Assembly: GCF_036021035.1 (NCBI RefSeq)
Contig: NZ_CP107930.1
Location: 4,030,001 to 4,094,000, forward strand
DNA: 64,000 nt
Reading direction: 5' to 3'
Source: Kineococcus sp. NBC_00420
Lineage (GTDB): Bacteria; Actinomycetota; Actinomycetes; Actinomycetales; Kineococcaceae
A program made the position numbers and the translations under genes. This document shows, piece by piece, positions 17,752 to 29,201 of this stretch. Position 1 is the first letter of the stretch, and each line of letters begins with the position of its first letter. The notes under the pieces were generated by a model, which was not told the origin of the DNA, made no database searches, and worked only from the letters and a program-made list of their open reading frames with translations.

Positions 17752-17852
17752 GCGGCTGTCCGGCTGTCCACAGGCCCCGGACCGGCCCACCGCCGGGGCG
17801 GAGCTGTGGACGGGCACGGGTGGGTGCCGCCGGGGGAGGTGATGCTCTGCCG

Positions 17853-18497
17853 GTGCCCCCCGCGACCTCGTTCCTGACCGCCGCCGCCGACCTCGTCTGG
17901 CCCGCCGACTGCGCGGGGTGCGGGCGGGCGGGCACCGTCTGCTGCGTCCCCTGCGGACGGGCGTTGCGCGCCGGCGCCGGCTCGGAACTGCCCGACGGGA
18001 CCCCGGTCCGGGCCTGCGCCACCCACGACGGTCCCGCCCGCCAGCTCCTGCTGGCGGTGAAGGAACGGGGCCGGGCCGAACTGCGCGGTCGCCTCGCCGG
18101 AGCCCTGGCCCCTGCTCTCGACGACCTCGTCCCGCGCGGTCCGCTGGACCTGGTGCCCGTCCCGACGCGTCGTGCGAGCCGACGCGCTCGGGGCGGCGAC
18201 CTCGTCGCCGATCTCGCGGCCCGCACCGCCGAGGTCGCGCGCCGCCGGGGGCGCGACGTGGGGGTGGCCCGGTCGCTGCGGGTGGTGCGACGGGTGGCGG
18301 ACCAGACCGAGCTCGACGCGGCCGGTCGCCGGGCCAACCTCGCCGGGGCGTTCGCGCTGGCCGGCCCCGTCCCGGGCCGCCCCTGCGTCGTCCTCGACGA
18401 CGTCGTGACGACCACGGCCACCGCGGCCGAGGCCGTGCGGGCGTTGCGGGCGGGGGGTGTCCGGGTGATCGGCGTGCTCTGCGTGACGCTGGCCTGA
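17853..18497 (+). CDS. ComF-family phosphoribosyltransferase-like protein
   Basis: The 214-residue protein has an N-terminal four-cysteine zinc-ribbon-like cluster (CAGC...CCVPC) and a C-terminal PRTase fold with the PRPP-loop motif VVLDDVVTTTATAAEA. This is the ComF/GntX arrangement. ComF takes part in DNA uptake in competent bacteria, but most actinobacterial homologues have no tested role. The start is uncertain: GGGGGAGG at 17832-17839 lies 13 nt before the GTG at 17853, and another in-frame GTG lies at 17820. lpqB ends 101 bp upstream, matching the lpqB-comF-hpf-secA order of mycobacteria. Confidence 0.88.
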   Translation: MPPATSFLTAAADLVWPADCAGCGRAGTVCCVPCGRALRAGAGSELPDGTPVRACATHDGPARQLLLAVKERGRAELRGRLAGALAPALDDLVPRGPLDLVPVPTRRASRRARGGDLVADLAARTAEVARRRGRDVGVARSLRVVRRVADQTELDAAGRRANLAGAFALAGPVPGRPCVVLDDVVTTTATAAEAVRALRAGGVRVIGVLCVTLA

Positions 18498-18571
18498 GCC
18501 GCGGGGGCGGATCCGCTGGGCGTTCGCCGGGAAACGCGCGTCACACCTGGGCACCGGAGGGGGAGGGGGTC

Positions 18572-18577
18572 TAGCGT
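18572..18577 (+). promoter_or_regulatory. Candidate -10 box 6 nt before a small ORF, upstream of hpf
   Basis: TAGCGT is followed by six bases and then ATG at 18584, the same geometry as at secA and pdtaS. It probably also drives hpf, which would give the hpf transcript a 5' region of roughly 210 nt. Confidence 0.45.
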
Positions 18578-18583
18578 GTCTGC

Positions 18584-18736
18584 ATGGCAGCCCTCACCGG
18601 CACCGTGGCCGACTTCGCGTCGGCCCTCGCCCCGGCGGAGTCCAAGGACGGACCCGCTCACCGGGGGACACGGTCCTGCCGGATGCTGCCCGCTCACCGT
18701 GCGCTCCCCCCGGGGGTGGTGCACGGCACGAGGTGA
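18584..18736 (+). CDS. Possible leaderless 50-residue small ORF upstream of hpf
   Basis: The frame starts MAALTGTVADFASALAPAES and stops at a TGA 61 bp before hpf. Its first 24 codons have the strong G/C third-position bias of real genes; the latter half is less convincing. It begins 6 nt after a TAGCGT box, so it would be translated leaderless. It may be a true small protein, a regulatory upstream ORF for hpf, or chance. Together with its flanks it fills the 300-bp gap 18498-18797, where I see nothing else. Confidence 0.35.
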   Translation: MAALTGTVADFASALAPAESKDGPAHRGTRSCRMLPAHRALPPGVVHGTR

Positions 18737-18797
18737 CGGTCCGAGGCGGGCCGGCCCCACGTGCCGGCGCCGCCAGTTCGAACGAGGGAGGCATCCC

Positions 18798-19595
18798 GTG
18801 GAAGTTGTGGTCACCGGACGGCACACCGACGTCAAGGAGAGGTTCCGGCGCCACGTCGAGGACAAGCTGGAGAAGGTCACCCAGTTCGCCCCGCGCGCCC
18901 AGCGCATCGACGTCGAGGTTTCCCACGAGAACAACCGTCGACAGGCCAGCAACTGCGAACGCGTCGAGATCACGGTGCGGGACAAGGGACCCGTGGTGCG
19001 GGCCGAAGCCTGCGCGGACGATCCCTACGCCGCACTGGACCTGGCGACCACGAAGCTCTTCGAACGGTTGCGCAGGGCGCGCGACCGCCGCAAGGTCCAC
19101 CACGGCCGGCACCGGCCGACGTCGGTGGCCCAGGCGACGGCCGGGTTGTCCGACGAGGTCCTGACGGGTTCCTTCGACCCCGCCCGCCCGCTCGCGGAAC
19201 AGGTGGAGCACACCGTGGCGGACGGTTCGCCGGTGCCGACGCCCGCCGTCATGGCCGGGACGAAACCCCCGACCGCGGAACCCGTCGGGTCCGGCTCCGA
19301 CGCGGCGCTCGAGGACGCCTCGCCGGTCGTCATCCGCGAGAAGACCCACGACGCCGAGCCGATGACGCTGGACCAGGCGTTGTACGAGATGGAACTCGTC
19401 GGGCACGACTTCTACCTCTTCGTCGACGCCGCCACGAGTTCCCCGAGCGTGGTCTACCGCCGGCGCGGTTGGGACTACGGCGTGATCCACCTCGACCTGC
19501 AGGGCGGCACCACGCCGCTCGAGACGGGATCCGCGGACCGGCGCAGCACCGGTGACGCCGCCCTGACCGCCGTCGTGGCAGCCGCCATGCGCTGA
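18798..19595 (+). CDS. hpf: Long-form ribosome hibernation promoting factor (HPF)
   Basis: The 265-residue protein has an N-terminal S30AE ribosome-binding domain (residues 1-110, starting VEVVVTGRHTDVKERFRRH), an acidic/proline linker, and a C-terminal dimerisation domain (about 200-260, with LDQALYEMELVGHDFYLF). The long form pairs 70S ribosomes into inactive 100S dimers in stationary phase. The GTG at 18798 has GGGAGG 7-8 nt upstream and gives the exact family N-terminus. Its place next to secA is the same as in mycobacteria. A strong terminator follows. Confidence 0.95.
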   Translation: MEVVVTGRHTDVKERFRRHVEDKLEKVTQFAPRAQRIDVEVSHENNRRQASNCERVEITVRDKGPVVRAEACADDPYAALDLATTKLFERLRRARDRRKVHHGRHRPTSVAQATAGLSDEVLTGSFDPARPLAEQVEHTVADGSPVPTPAVMAGTKPPTAEPVGSGSDAALEDASPVVIREKTHDAEPMTLDQALYEMELVGHDFYLFVDAATSSPSVVYRRRGWDYGVIHLDLQGGTTPLETGSADRRSTGDAALTAVVAAAMR

Positions 19596-19612
19596 GTCCC
19601 GATCGCAGCAGA

Positions 19613-19645
19613 GGGCGCCACTCCCCGCCGCGGGGAGTGGCGCCC
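19613..19645 (+). terminator. Strong hairpin after hpf
   Basis: A perfect 15-bp GC-rich stem (19613-19627 with 19631-19645) has a 3-nt loop. No clear T-tract follows. It separates hpf from the response-regulator operon. Confidence 0.75.
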
Positions 19646-19707
19646 GCTGCTGCCCGTGCCAAGATCGCCGGAGAGCAGAACGGCACGCGGAGGGGGAACG
19701 GACGAGG

Positions 19708-20406
19708 ATGACCGACCAGCCGGGCGAACGCACGAGCGGCGAGGCGATCCGCGTCGTCGTCGTGGACGACCACTCGCTGTTCCGGCGCGGGTTGCAGATG
19801 GTCCTCTCCGTCGAGGACGACATCGACGTCGTCGGCGAGGCCGGTGACGGCGCCGACGCGCTGGCCCGGGTCGAGGAGCTGCTGCCCGACGTCGTCCTCA
19901 TGGACGTCTGGATGCCGCGCCGCTCGGGGATCGACGCCTGCGCCGAGATCAAGGCCGCCGCCCCCTCGACGAAGATCCTCATGCTGACCTCCTCGGAGGA
20001 GGAGGACGACCTCTTCGGGGCCGTGCGCGCCGGGGCCAACGGCTACCTCCTCAAGGACGTCCCGGCCGAGGAGGTCGCCGACGCCATCCGCGCGGTCATG
20101 ACCGGGCAGTCGCTCATCACCCCGAAGATGGCGGGGCTGCTCCTCGGTGAGTTCAACGCCATGCGACGCCGCGACGAGGAACGCGCCCTGGGGCTGCCCG
20201 GCGCACCGCGGCTCTCGCCCCGCGAGCTCGACGTCCTGCGGCTGCTGGCGCGCGGGATGGCCAACCGCGAGATCGCCGGTGCCCTGGGCATCAGCGAGAA
20301 CACCGTCAAGAACCACGTCCGCAACATCCTCGAGAAGCTGCAGCTGCACTCGCGGATGGAGGCCGTCGTCTACGCCGTGCGGGAGAAGATCGTGGAACTG
20401 TCGTGA
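19708..20406 (+). CDS. Orphan NarL/LuxR-family response regulator
   Basis: The 232-residue protein has a receiver domain (residues 14-130; phospho-acceptor D66 in VVLMDVWMP, switch Ser in LMLTSSEEE, Lys in YLLKDVP) and a C-terminal LuxR helix-turn-helix ([29 protein letters not shown]). GACGAGG lies directly before the ATG, so spacing is tight. No kinase gene is adjacent. The stop overlaps the next gene as GTGA. A regulator at this place between hpf and secA is common in actinobacteria. Target genes are unknown. Confidence 0.93.
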   Translation: MTDQPGERTSGEAIRVVVVDDHSLFRRGLQMVLSVEDDIDVVGEAGDGADALARVEELLPDVVLMDVWMPRRSGIDACAEIKAAAPSTKILMLTSSEEEDDLFGAVRAGANGYLLKDVPAEEVADAIRAVMTGQSLITPKMAGLLLGEFNAMRRRDEERALGLPGAPRLSPRELDVLRLLARGMANREIAGALGISENTVKNHVRNILEKLQLHSRMEAVVYAVREKIVELS

Positions 20407-21653
20407 CCGCCGCCCTCCCCGCCCCGGTGGAGGAGATCACGGCGCGCCAGGCCCGGCGCGCGGCGCTCGCGGCCCAGGGCTTCAGCCGCCGCCGACCCGC
20501 CACCGTCACCGCGGCCGGGATCGCCCGCGTCGTGGACCGGCTCGGGATCGTCCAGATCGACAGCGTCAACGTGCTGTGCCGCAGCCACTACCTCCCCTTC
20601 TTCTCCCGGCTCGGGCCCTACGCCACCGACCTCCTCGACCGGGCGGCGAACCGCGGTCCCCGTCGCCTGGTGGAGTACTGGGCCCACGAGGCCAGCTACG
20701 TCGCGCCCGCCACCCACCGGCTGCTCCGCTGGCGGATGGACCGGGCCGCGGACGACGCCTGGGGCAGCGTGCGCAGCATCGCCCACGAACGCCCCGACCT
20801 GCTCGAGGCGGTGCTCGAGCACCTCGCCGTGCACGGCCCGAGCACCGCGCGCGTGCTCGAGGCGCAGCTGGCCCCCGGCGCCGTCCGCCCCAGGGACAAC
20901 TGGGGCTGGAACTGGTCGGACGTCAAACGCGCCTGCGAGCACCTCTTCTTCGCGGGCCGGATCTCCGCCGCCGGCCGCAACCAGCAGTTCGAGCGCCGCT
21001 ACGACCTCACCGAGCGCGTCCTGCCGCCCGCCGTGCTGGCCCTGCCGGTCCCCGATCCCGCCGACGCCGTCCGCGAGCTGGTCCGGATCGCGGCGCGCGC
21101 CACCGGGGTGGCCACCGAGGCCAGTCTGCGCGACTACTTCCGGCTGCGGCCGGAGCAGTCGAAGGCAGCCGTCGCCGACCTCGTGGAGGCCGGTGAGCTG
21201 GAACCCGTCCGGGTCCGCGGCTGGGCCGCCCACCGACCCGCCTACCGCCTCCCCACCACCCCGACGCCGCGGGTCCGCGCCCGGGCCCTGCTCACGCCGT
21301 TCGACCCCCTGGTCTGGCACCGCGCCCGCACCGAGGAGGTCTTCGGCGTCACCGTGCGGCTGGAGTTCTACGTCCCGCGCGAGAAGCGGGTCCACGGCTA
21401 CTACGTGCTGCCCTTCCTGCTGGGCGAGGACATCGTCGGCCGGGTGGACCTCAAGGCCGACCGCGGCGGCAGCGGGGTGCTGCGCGTCGAGGCCGCGTGG
21501 GCCGAACCCGACGCGCCGCCCGAGACGGCCGAGGAGCTCGCCGCCGAACTGGGCGACCTCGCCCGCTGGCTGGGCCTCGACGACGTCGTCGTGCTCGGCC
21601 CCGGCGACCTGGCGCCCGCGCTGGCCGGTGCGTTGAGGCGTTCGGGTCACTGA
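20403..21653 (+). CDS. YcaQ/AlkZ-type winged-helix DNA glycosylase
   Basis: The 416-residue protein belongs to the HTH_42 family, which includes Streptomyces AlkZ and E. coli YcaQ, glycosylases that unhook DNA crosslinks and bulky alkyl adducts. The catalytic motif is QID within [16 protein letters not shown], the QxD form of YcaQ rather than the QxQ of AlkZ. Conserved YWAHEASY and the C-terminal region [12 protein letters not shown] are present. The GTG start overlaps the response-regulator stop, so the two are coupled. YcaQ-like specificity (broad crosslink repair) is inferred from the motif. Confidence 0.88.
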   Translation: MTAALPAPVEEITARQARRAALAAQGFSRRRPATVTAAGIARVVDRLGIVQIDSVNVLCRSHYLPFFSRLGPYATDLLDRAANRGPRRLVEYWAHEASYVAPATHRLLRWRMDRAADDAWGSVRSIAHERPDLLEAVLEHLAVHGPSTARVLEAQLAPGAVRPRDNWGWNWSDVKRACEHLFFAGRISAAGRNQQFERRYDLTERVLPPAVLALPVPDPADAVRELVRIAARATGVATEASLRDYFRLRPEQSKAAVADLVEAGELEPVRVRGWAAHRPAYRLPTTPTPRVRARALLTPFDPLVWHRARTEEVFGVTVRLEFYVPREKRVHGYYVLPFLLGEDIVGRVDLKADRGGSGVLRVEAAWAEPDAPPETAEELAAELGDLARWLGLDDVVVLGPGDLAPALAGALRRSGH

Positions 21654-21701
21654 CCCCCTCACCGCCTCAACATCACGTCCCCGCAGGCCGAAGCACCTGA
21701 C

Positions 21702-24320
21702 GTGGACGTCGCCGCTCTCTCGCCCGAACAGCTCGGGCACGCCAGCACGTTGCTCGAGCACGTCCTGACGGAGCTCAGCGCCGGGGCCAGCGAACGCGAC
21801 GTCCTCAACCGTTGCGCCGCCCTCGTCGCCGACCTCGTCGACGCCGACGTCGTCGCCGTCTGCGAGGGCGCCCACGTGCACGGCGGGGTCGGCCTCGGTC
21901 AGCGCTTCCTGCCCGAACGCGGTCTCGCCCGCGTGGTCCGCGACGGGGGCGGGTCCTTCGCCGTCCCCGGCCTCGGCCGGGTCCGCACCACCGTCGTCGA
22001 GGTGCCGGCCCTCGCGGGCGTCCACATCGTCGTCGGGTGGGCGGAGGACACCGAGACCCCCGAGGGCGTCCTCGCCACCGCCACCCTCGTGGCCCGCGTC
22101 CTCGGGCTCGTCGTCCTGGGCCGCCACGGACGCGAACGGGAACGCTGGCACCGCCAGCAGGGCGCGCAGGGCGTGGCCGAGCGCAACCGGCTGCAGCAGG
22201 CCCTGCGCCAGCGCGAGCAGGTCCTGACCACCTCGGTCCGCTTCCAGCGCGCCGTCTCCAGCCGTCGGCCCCTGCCGGAGCTGCTGGTCCAGATCGCCAC
22301 GAGCTCCTCGGAACTCATGGACGGCCGCGCCGTCACGCTGGTGCTCGCCGACCCGCGCTCGCAGATGCAGATGCGAGTCGTCGCGGCCGTCGGCGACCCG
22401 CAGCTCGCCCCCGAGCTCGCCCTCGCCGCGACGAGCGCGCTCGGCGGTTTCGGCGTCGCCACCGGCGACGCGCACGTCCCCGCCGCGGCGGCCGTGCACA
22501 TCAACGGCCGCAGCGTCGGCGCCCTCGTCCTCGACACCCTCGCCAGCGGCCCGCTCGACCCCGTCGGCGCGACCGTCCTGCGCGCCTTCGCCGAGCACGC
22601 CAGCATGGCGCTGAGCCACGCGGACACCGTCCGCGCCGTCGAGGCCGCGTCCTCGGACTCCCTCACCAACCTGCCCAACCGGGCCACGCTGCTGCGCCAC
22701 CTCGAGGTCTCGCTGCGCGTCACCGAGTCCGACGGCATCGGCACCGCGGTGCTCTTCGTGGACCTCAACGGGTTCAAGAAGATCAACGACACCCTCGGCC
22801 ACGCCGCCGGCGACGAGGTCCTCTCCCGCATCGCGCGCCGCCTGCGCCGCTGCCTGCGCGGCGACGACCTCGCCGCCCGCCTCGGCGGCGACGAGTTCGC
22901 CCTCGTCGTCCGCGACGTCGAACCGGCCCGCGCCGCGGCCCGCATCGCCGCCCGCGTGCAGGCCGACGTGTCCCAGCCCCTGGAGACCCACGGGCAGTCG
23001 GTCCGCGTCGGCGCCAGCATCGGCATCGCGGTGGCCGAACCCGGCGTCGGTGCCGCCGAGATGCTGCGCCGCGCCGACAGCGCCATGTACCGGGCCAAGG
23101 CGGAGTCCCACGCTCTGGGCACGGGCTCCTCCGACACGAGCCAGAGCGCCCGGGAAGGGGTCGTGGCCGGCCGCGTCGTCCTCTTCGAGGCCGACATGCA
23201 CGACGCCGACCGCCTGCGCAGCCAGCTCGAGCACGACCTGCTGCGCGCGGTCGGCGACGACGAGTTCGAACTCGCCTACCAGCCCATCGTCCGTCTCGGC
23301 GACGGGGCGGTCGTCGGGGCCGAGGCGCTGCTGCGCTGGCGCCACCGCACCCGCGGGCTGCTCGAACCTGGCGCGTTCCTGGCCGGCGCCGAACGCTCCC
23401 CGGCCGTGGAGGAGCTCTGGCGCTGGGTCCTGCGGACCGCGTGCGCCCAGGCCGCCGTCTGGCGCGAGCAGGTCCCCGACCTCTCCATCACCGTCAACCT
23501 CTCCGCCGCCCACGTCATGACCCGCGGGGTGTCCGACGACGTCCGCAACGCCCTCACCGCAGCGTCGCTGGACCCCACGGCCCTCGTGCTGGACATCCCC
23601 GCCGACCTGCTCGGCGAGGACCCGGACATGCTCGCCGCGCGGCTCAAGAAGCTGCGCGCCACCGGGGCGCGGATCCTCCTCGACGACTTCGCCACGCTGC
23701 GCCCCGACGGCGACAGCGACGTGCTCGTCAACCACTCCCTCGCGCCGCTGCGTCAGTTGCCGGTGGACGGCGTCAAGCTGGACCGCACCCTGATCGCCGA
23801 GATCGACGGTCCCGACGGGGCCGACGCGCTCGCCGCGGTCCGCACCCTCTGCGAACTCGGCGCCGCCCTCGACCTGGGTGTCGTCGCCGAGGGCGTGGAG
23901 CGCACCGAGCAGGTCCTGCTGCTGCAGGAGGCCGGCTGCTCCGTCGCCCAGGGCATCCTGCTCGGCGCGCCGCGCTCGGTGGCCGAGCTCGGGGCCGAGC
24001 TGACCGCCGGCGAGCTGGGCCCGGTCGAGAAGCTGGCGACCGTCCCGGCGCTCGCCGACCTCGCCGACCTCGCCGGTCTCGTCGAGTTCACCGGGGACCC
24101 CCTGGAGGGACCGGGGGAGGACGGGGACGACGCCGAGGCCGCGCTGGACGCGCAGTCGCTCTTCGCCCGGGAGTTCGGGCCGGTCGGGCCGGTCGGAGTG
24201 GCGCGCGAGGGGGCCGTGGCCGTCCCGGTGCAGGGTGGCCCGGGGGAGGCCCCCGTGCCCGTCCCCATCAGCGGTGTGCGCCCCACGGACCTGCGCAGGA
24301 TGCTCGACCGCTCGCGCTGA
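21702..24320 (+). CDS. GAF-GGDEF-EAL cyclic-di-GMP signalling protein
   Basis: The 872-residue cytosolic protein has two GAF-like regions (about 15-140 and 180-310), a GGDEF domain with intact active site RLGGDEFALV near residue 395, and an EAL domain from about 510. The GGDEF domain should make c-di-GMP. The EAL domain keeps EALLRW, VNLSAAH, DDF, KLDRT and AEGVE, but the usual E-L/I-T-E segment reads LDIPADLL and loop 6 is altered (DDFATLRPDGDSD). Phosphodiesterase activity may be weak or lost. A Glu/Pro-rich tail follows. The start is the GTG at 21702, with no strong Shine-Dalgarno. Net activity cannot be predicted. Confidence 0.93.
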   Translation: MDVAALSPEQLGHASTLLEHVLTELSAGASERDVLNRCAALVADLVDADVVAVCEGAHVHGGVGLGQRFLPERGLARVVRDGGGSFAVPGLGRVRTTVVEVPALAGVHIVVGWAEDTETPEGVLATATLVARVLGLVVLGRHGRERERWHRQQGAQGVAERNRLQQALRQREQVLTTSVRFQRAVSSRRPLPELLVQIATSSSELMDGRAVTLVLADPRSQMQMRVVAAVGDPQLAPELALAATSALGGFGVATGDAHVPAAAAVHINGRSVGALVLDTLASGPLDPVGATVLRAFAEHASMALSHADTVRAVEAASSDSLTNLPNRATLLRHLEVSLRVTESDGIGTAVLFVDLNGFKKINDTLGHAAGDEVLSRIARRLRRCLRGDDLAARLGGDEFALVVRDVEPARAAARIAARVQADVSQPLETHGQSVRVGASIGIAVAEPGVGAAEMLRRADSAMYRAKAESHALGTGSSDTSQSAREGVVAGRVVLFEADMHDADRLRSQLEHDLLRAVGDDEFELAYQPIVRLGDGAVVGAEALLRWRHRTRGLLEPGAFLAGAERSPAVEELWRWVLRTACAQAAVWREQVPDLSITVNLSAAHVMTRGVSDDVRNALTAASLDPTALVLDIPADLLGEDPDMLAARLKKLRATGARILLDDFATLRPDGDSDVLVNHSLAPLRQLPVDGVKLDRTLIAEIDGPDGADALAAVRTLCELGAALDLGVVAEGVERTEQVLLLQEAGCSVAQGILLGAPRSVAELGAELTAGELGPVEKLATVPALADLADLAGLVEFTGDPLEGPGEDGDDAEAALDAQSLFAREFGPVGPVGVAREGAVAVPVQGGPGEAPVPVPISGVRPTDLRRMLDRSR

Positions 24321-24378
24321 CGCCCCGTCGCGAGACCACTGCATTCCGTAGAGGCACCGTCACGCGACGTTGCGCCGC

Positions 24379-24384
24379 TAGAGT
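24379..24384 (+). promoter_or_regulatory. Candidate -10 box for a leaderless secA transcript
   Basis: TAGAGT is followed by GACGGG and then the secA GTG at 24391. The gap has no usable Shine-Dalgarno and no clear -35 hexamer is visible. Confidence 0.5.
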
Positions 24385-24390
24385 GACGGG

Positions 24391-27075
<2,685 letters not shown>

Positions 27076-27090
27076 GCGCAGGTCAGGTGG

Positions 27091-27125
27091 GGCGGGTCAC
27101 CCGAGTTCCAGCGCGGTGACCCGCC
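27091..27125. terminator. Bidirectional hairpin between secA and the convergent Rv3235-like gene
   Basis: An 11-bp stem (27091-27101 with 27115-27125) lies in the 21-bp gap and runs into the 3' end of the minus-strand gene. No T-run is present. Confidence 0.5.
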
Positions 27126-27639
27126 ACCGCTCCCCGGAGCGGTCGGTGCAGCGCTCGATGCGCAGCGCCGCGGCGCGCACCCGGTCCGACTCCCTCAGCA
27201 CGGCCCCGACCTCGGCCACGTCCGTGCGGGGGAACGACACCCGCAGCGTCCCGACCTGCGGACGCACCGTCCGTCCGGTCCGGGCGCGCAGCCGGGCCTG
27301 CAGCGCCGCCCGCCGCTGCACCCCCGCGTAGATGTCGGCGGCGGACCACCGCAGCAGCTGCTGGGTGGGTCGCTGACCGGTGAGGACCTCGAGCAGGACG
27401 ACGAGGTAGCGCCGCGTCCACGCCGTCACCTCCGGCAGCTCCGAGGGCGGCAGCAGCCGCGGGTCGACGATCGCGAGTTCGAGGACGCCCTGGTCGGGGC
27501 TGAGGTGGCTGAGGACGGGCCCCTCGGGACCGAAGGCGTCCTCACGTTCGTCGATGTACGGCGGCAGCCCGTAGGGCACGGGCACTCGTCCGGTGCCCGG
27601 CGTGAGGTCGTCGAGCAGGGCGGCGGTGGAGCTGGTCAC
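27097..27639 (-). CDS. Rv3235-family hypothetical protein
   Basis: The 180-residue protein has a proline-rich N-terminus and a C-terminal segment with LRVSFPRTDVAEVGAVLR and RCTDRSGERWRVTALELG, the region that defines the Rv3235-like actinobacterial family found close to secA. No catalytic motif, signal peptide or membrane segment is seen; the domain looks like a small alpha/beta fold. The GTG at 27639 starts MTSSTAALLDD. The LysM gene lies 57 bp upstream on the same strand, so they may be co-transcribed. The function is unknown. Confidence 0.75.
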   Translation of the reverse strand: MTSSTAALLDDLTPGTGRVPVPYGLPPYIDEREDAFGPEGPVLSHLSPDQGVLELAIVDPRLLPPSELPEVTAWTRRYLVVLLEVLTGQRPTQQLLRWSAADIYAGVQRRAALQARLRARTGRTVRPQVGTLRVSFPRTDVAEVGAVLRESDRVRAAALRIERCTDRSGERWRVTALELG

Positions 27640-27696
27640 GCGGGGTTCTCCTCGGTGCGGTGTCGAACGGGTGGCCGAACGGGTGCTCGGACGGGA

Positions 27697-28392
27697 TCAG
27701 GGCAGGCGCAGGACCTGGCCGGGCAGCAGCAGGTCGGGGTCGTCGCCGATGACGTCGACGTTGGCGGTGTGGAGGCGGTGCTGCTCGGCCATCACCTCGC
27801 CGGCGGTGGCGTCGGGACCGCACCGTTGCGCGGCCAGCGACCACAGGCTGTCCCCGCGGTGGACGACGATCTCGCCGCTGACCTCCCGGGGCGCCGGGGG
27901 AGTGCTCGCCGCGCTGGTTTCGGGGGCGGTCTCCGGGACGGCGGCCCAGCCGAGGTCGAGGGCCGGTGCCGAGGTGACCTGCAGGGGCGCGGAAACGGCC
28001 CAGCCGAGCTCGGGGACCGCGGTCGCCGCGCCCCGTTCCGCCGCGCCGGCGGAGAGGGCGGCCGACCCCAGCATCACGCCCACGACGAGCGCGACGACCC
28101 GGCGGACGGTCCGCGGGACGCCGGGTGAGGACCGCACGGCGAGTCGCGGGTGACTGCGGGCCCGGACCTCGTCCACGACGGCCACCAGGACGGTGAGCGC
28201 CAACCACCCCAGGACGAGGGCGCCCACGACGGAGCACCCACCGACGAGCAGGTCGGCGACCGTCGCGGTGCCCGACTGCGCGGTGCGCAGCGCCGGTGCC
28301 GCCGTCGCGAGGAGCCCGGCACCGGCCAGGGCGGGCACGGCGGCCAGCACGGCGCCGACGGTGAACGTCAGCAGGTGCCGGAGCTTGTGCAC
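27697..28392 (-). CDS. Membrane protein with C-terminal LysM domain
   Basis: The 231-residue protein has three hydrophobic segments (about 5-30, 40-70 and 100-120), an Ala/Pro-rich linker and a C-terminal LysM domain with IVVHRGDSLWSLAAQRCG and LLLPGQVLRLP. LysM binds peptidoglycan GlcNAc, so the C-terminus is probably outside. The GTG at 28392 is preceded by AAGGTGG at 7 nt; a longer reading of 263 residues from 28488 adds a Lys-rich, low-quality N-terminus. A promoter-like region upstream contains a GGACC-N5-GGTCC inverted repeat. Confidence 0.82.
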   Translation of the reverse strand: MHKLRHLLTFTVGAVLAAVPALAGAGLLATAAPALRTAQSGTATVADLLVGGCSVVGALVLGWLALTVLVAVVDEVRARSHPRLAVRSSPGVPRTVRRVVALVVGVMLGSAALSAGAAERGAATAVPELGWAVSAPLQVTSAPALDLGWAAVPETAPETSAASTPPAPREVSGEIVVHRGDSLWSLAAQRCGPDATAGEVMAEQHRLHTANVDVIGDDPDLLLPGQVLRLP

Positions 28393-28425
28393 GGTAACCA
28401 CCTTCGTGATCGCACGACCCTTGTT

Positions 28426-28440
28426 GGACCACTTGGGTCC
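28426..28440. promoter_or_regulatory. Inverted repeat and nearby 10-bp direct repeat upstream of the LysM gene
   Basis: GGACC-N5-GGTCC lies 34 bp upstream of the LysM gene start, and two copies of a GGTGTCGTTT unit follow just beyond it (about 28450-28470). The patch is AT-richer than its surroundings. It may be an operator; no binding protein can be named. Confidence 0.3.
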
Positions 28441-28595
28441 TTTTGGGTGTCGTTTGGTGTCGTTTGCTGCGCCATGTCTAGCGACCACCTGTGCGTGGGG
28501 CCAGGAACTCCCGTGACATGCGCCCGATCGGAGGGCAACGTCTGACGGTGGGTGAAGACGGGTGACGGGCGACCCGACGGGTGGTCACCGCGACG

Positions 28596-28601
28596 TAGCG
28601 T
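28596..28601 (+). promoter_or_regulatory. Candidate -10 box, leaderless start for the 28608 gene
   Basis: TAGCGT sits six bases before the GTG at 28608. No Shine-Dalgarno is seen in between. Confidence 0.45.
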
Positions 28602-28607
28602 TGTGTC

Positions 28608-29168
28608 GTGCGCTGGGACGACCTCTTCGACGACCTCGCCGCCCGCGCGGAGCACGCCCACCGGCTCGAGCGGGACGAGGAGGTCGCCGACCGGATCCGC
28701 CGGGACGAGGCGACCGTCACGCTCGCCTCCCGCGTGCGCGCGGCGACCGGGGCCGTCACCTTCGTGCTGCGCGACGGCACCACGCTGAACGGGCGGGTCG
28801 AGGGGGTGGGACCGGACTGGTTCCTGGTCCGGGAGGCCGCGGCGTCGCGGCAGGTCCTGCTGCCGGCCGCGGCCGTGCTCGCACTGCGGGGGGTTCCCGG
28901 GCGCAGTGCGGCGCCCTGGGGTGCGGTCGCAGCGCGGCGGACCCTGCTCCTGGCGGTCCGCGCGCTGGCCGGAGCCGGTGTGCACGTCGTCGTGCGCACG
29001 GGTGGTGTCGACGTCCGGGGCACGGTGGGCCGGGTGGGCGCCGACCACGTCGACGTCGTCGACCTCGACGACCTCGTCGACGTCGCCGAGGGTCAGCGTG
29101 CGGACAGCGGTGCGCGCACCACGACGGTGCCGTTCGCGGCGTTGCTCAGCATCACCGAGGTGGTCTGA
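28608..29168 (+). CDS. Hypothetical protein with two similar small-barrel segments
   Basis: The 186-residue soluble protein is not one I recognise by function. An N-terminal Arg/Glu-rich helix (RWDDLFDDLAARAEHAHRLE) is followed by two segments of the same type: residues 50-85 (FVLRDGTTLNGRVEGVGPDWFLV, then VLLPAAAVLALRG) and residues 124-185 (VVVRTGGVDVRGTVGRVGADHVDVV, then TVPFAALLSITEV). Both look like SH3/Sm-type strands with a G-x-V turn and may be an internal duplication. Codon bias is strong, so it is a real gene. It is divergent from the LysM gene. Nucleic-acid binding is possible but unproven. Confidence 0.8.
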   Translation: MRWDDLFDDLAARAEHAHRLERDEEVADRIRRDEATVTLASRVRAATGAVTFVLRDGTTLNGRVEGVGPDWFLVREAAASRQVLLPAAAVLALRGVPGRSAAPWGAVAARRTLLLAVRALAGAGVHVVVRTGGVDVRGTVGRVGADHVDVVDLDDLVDVAEGQRADSGARTTTVPFAALLSITEVV

Positions 29169-29201
29169 CCGGGAGGTCGGTCGGTGGGGTCGGTGAGCGG
29201 G

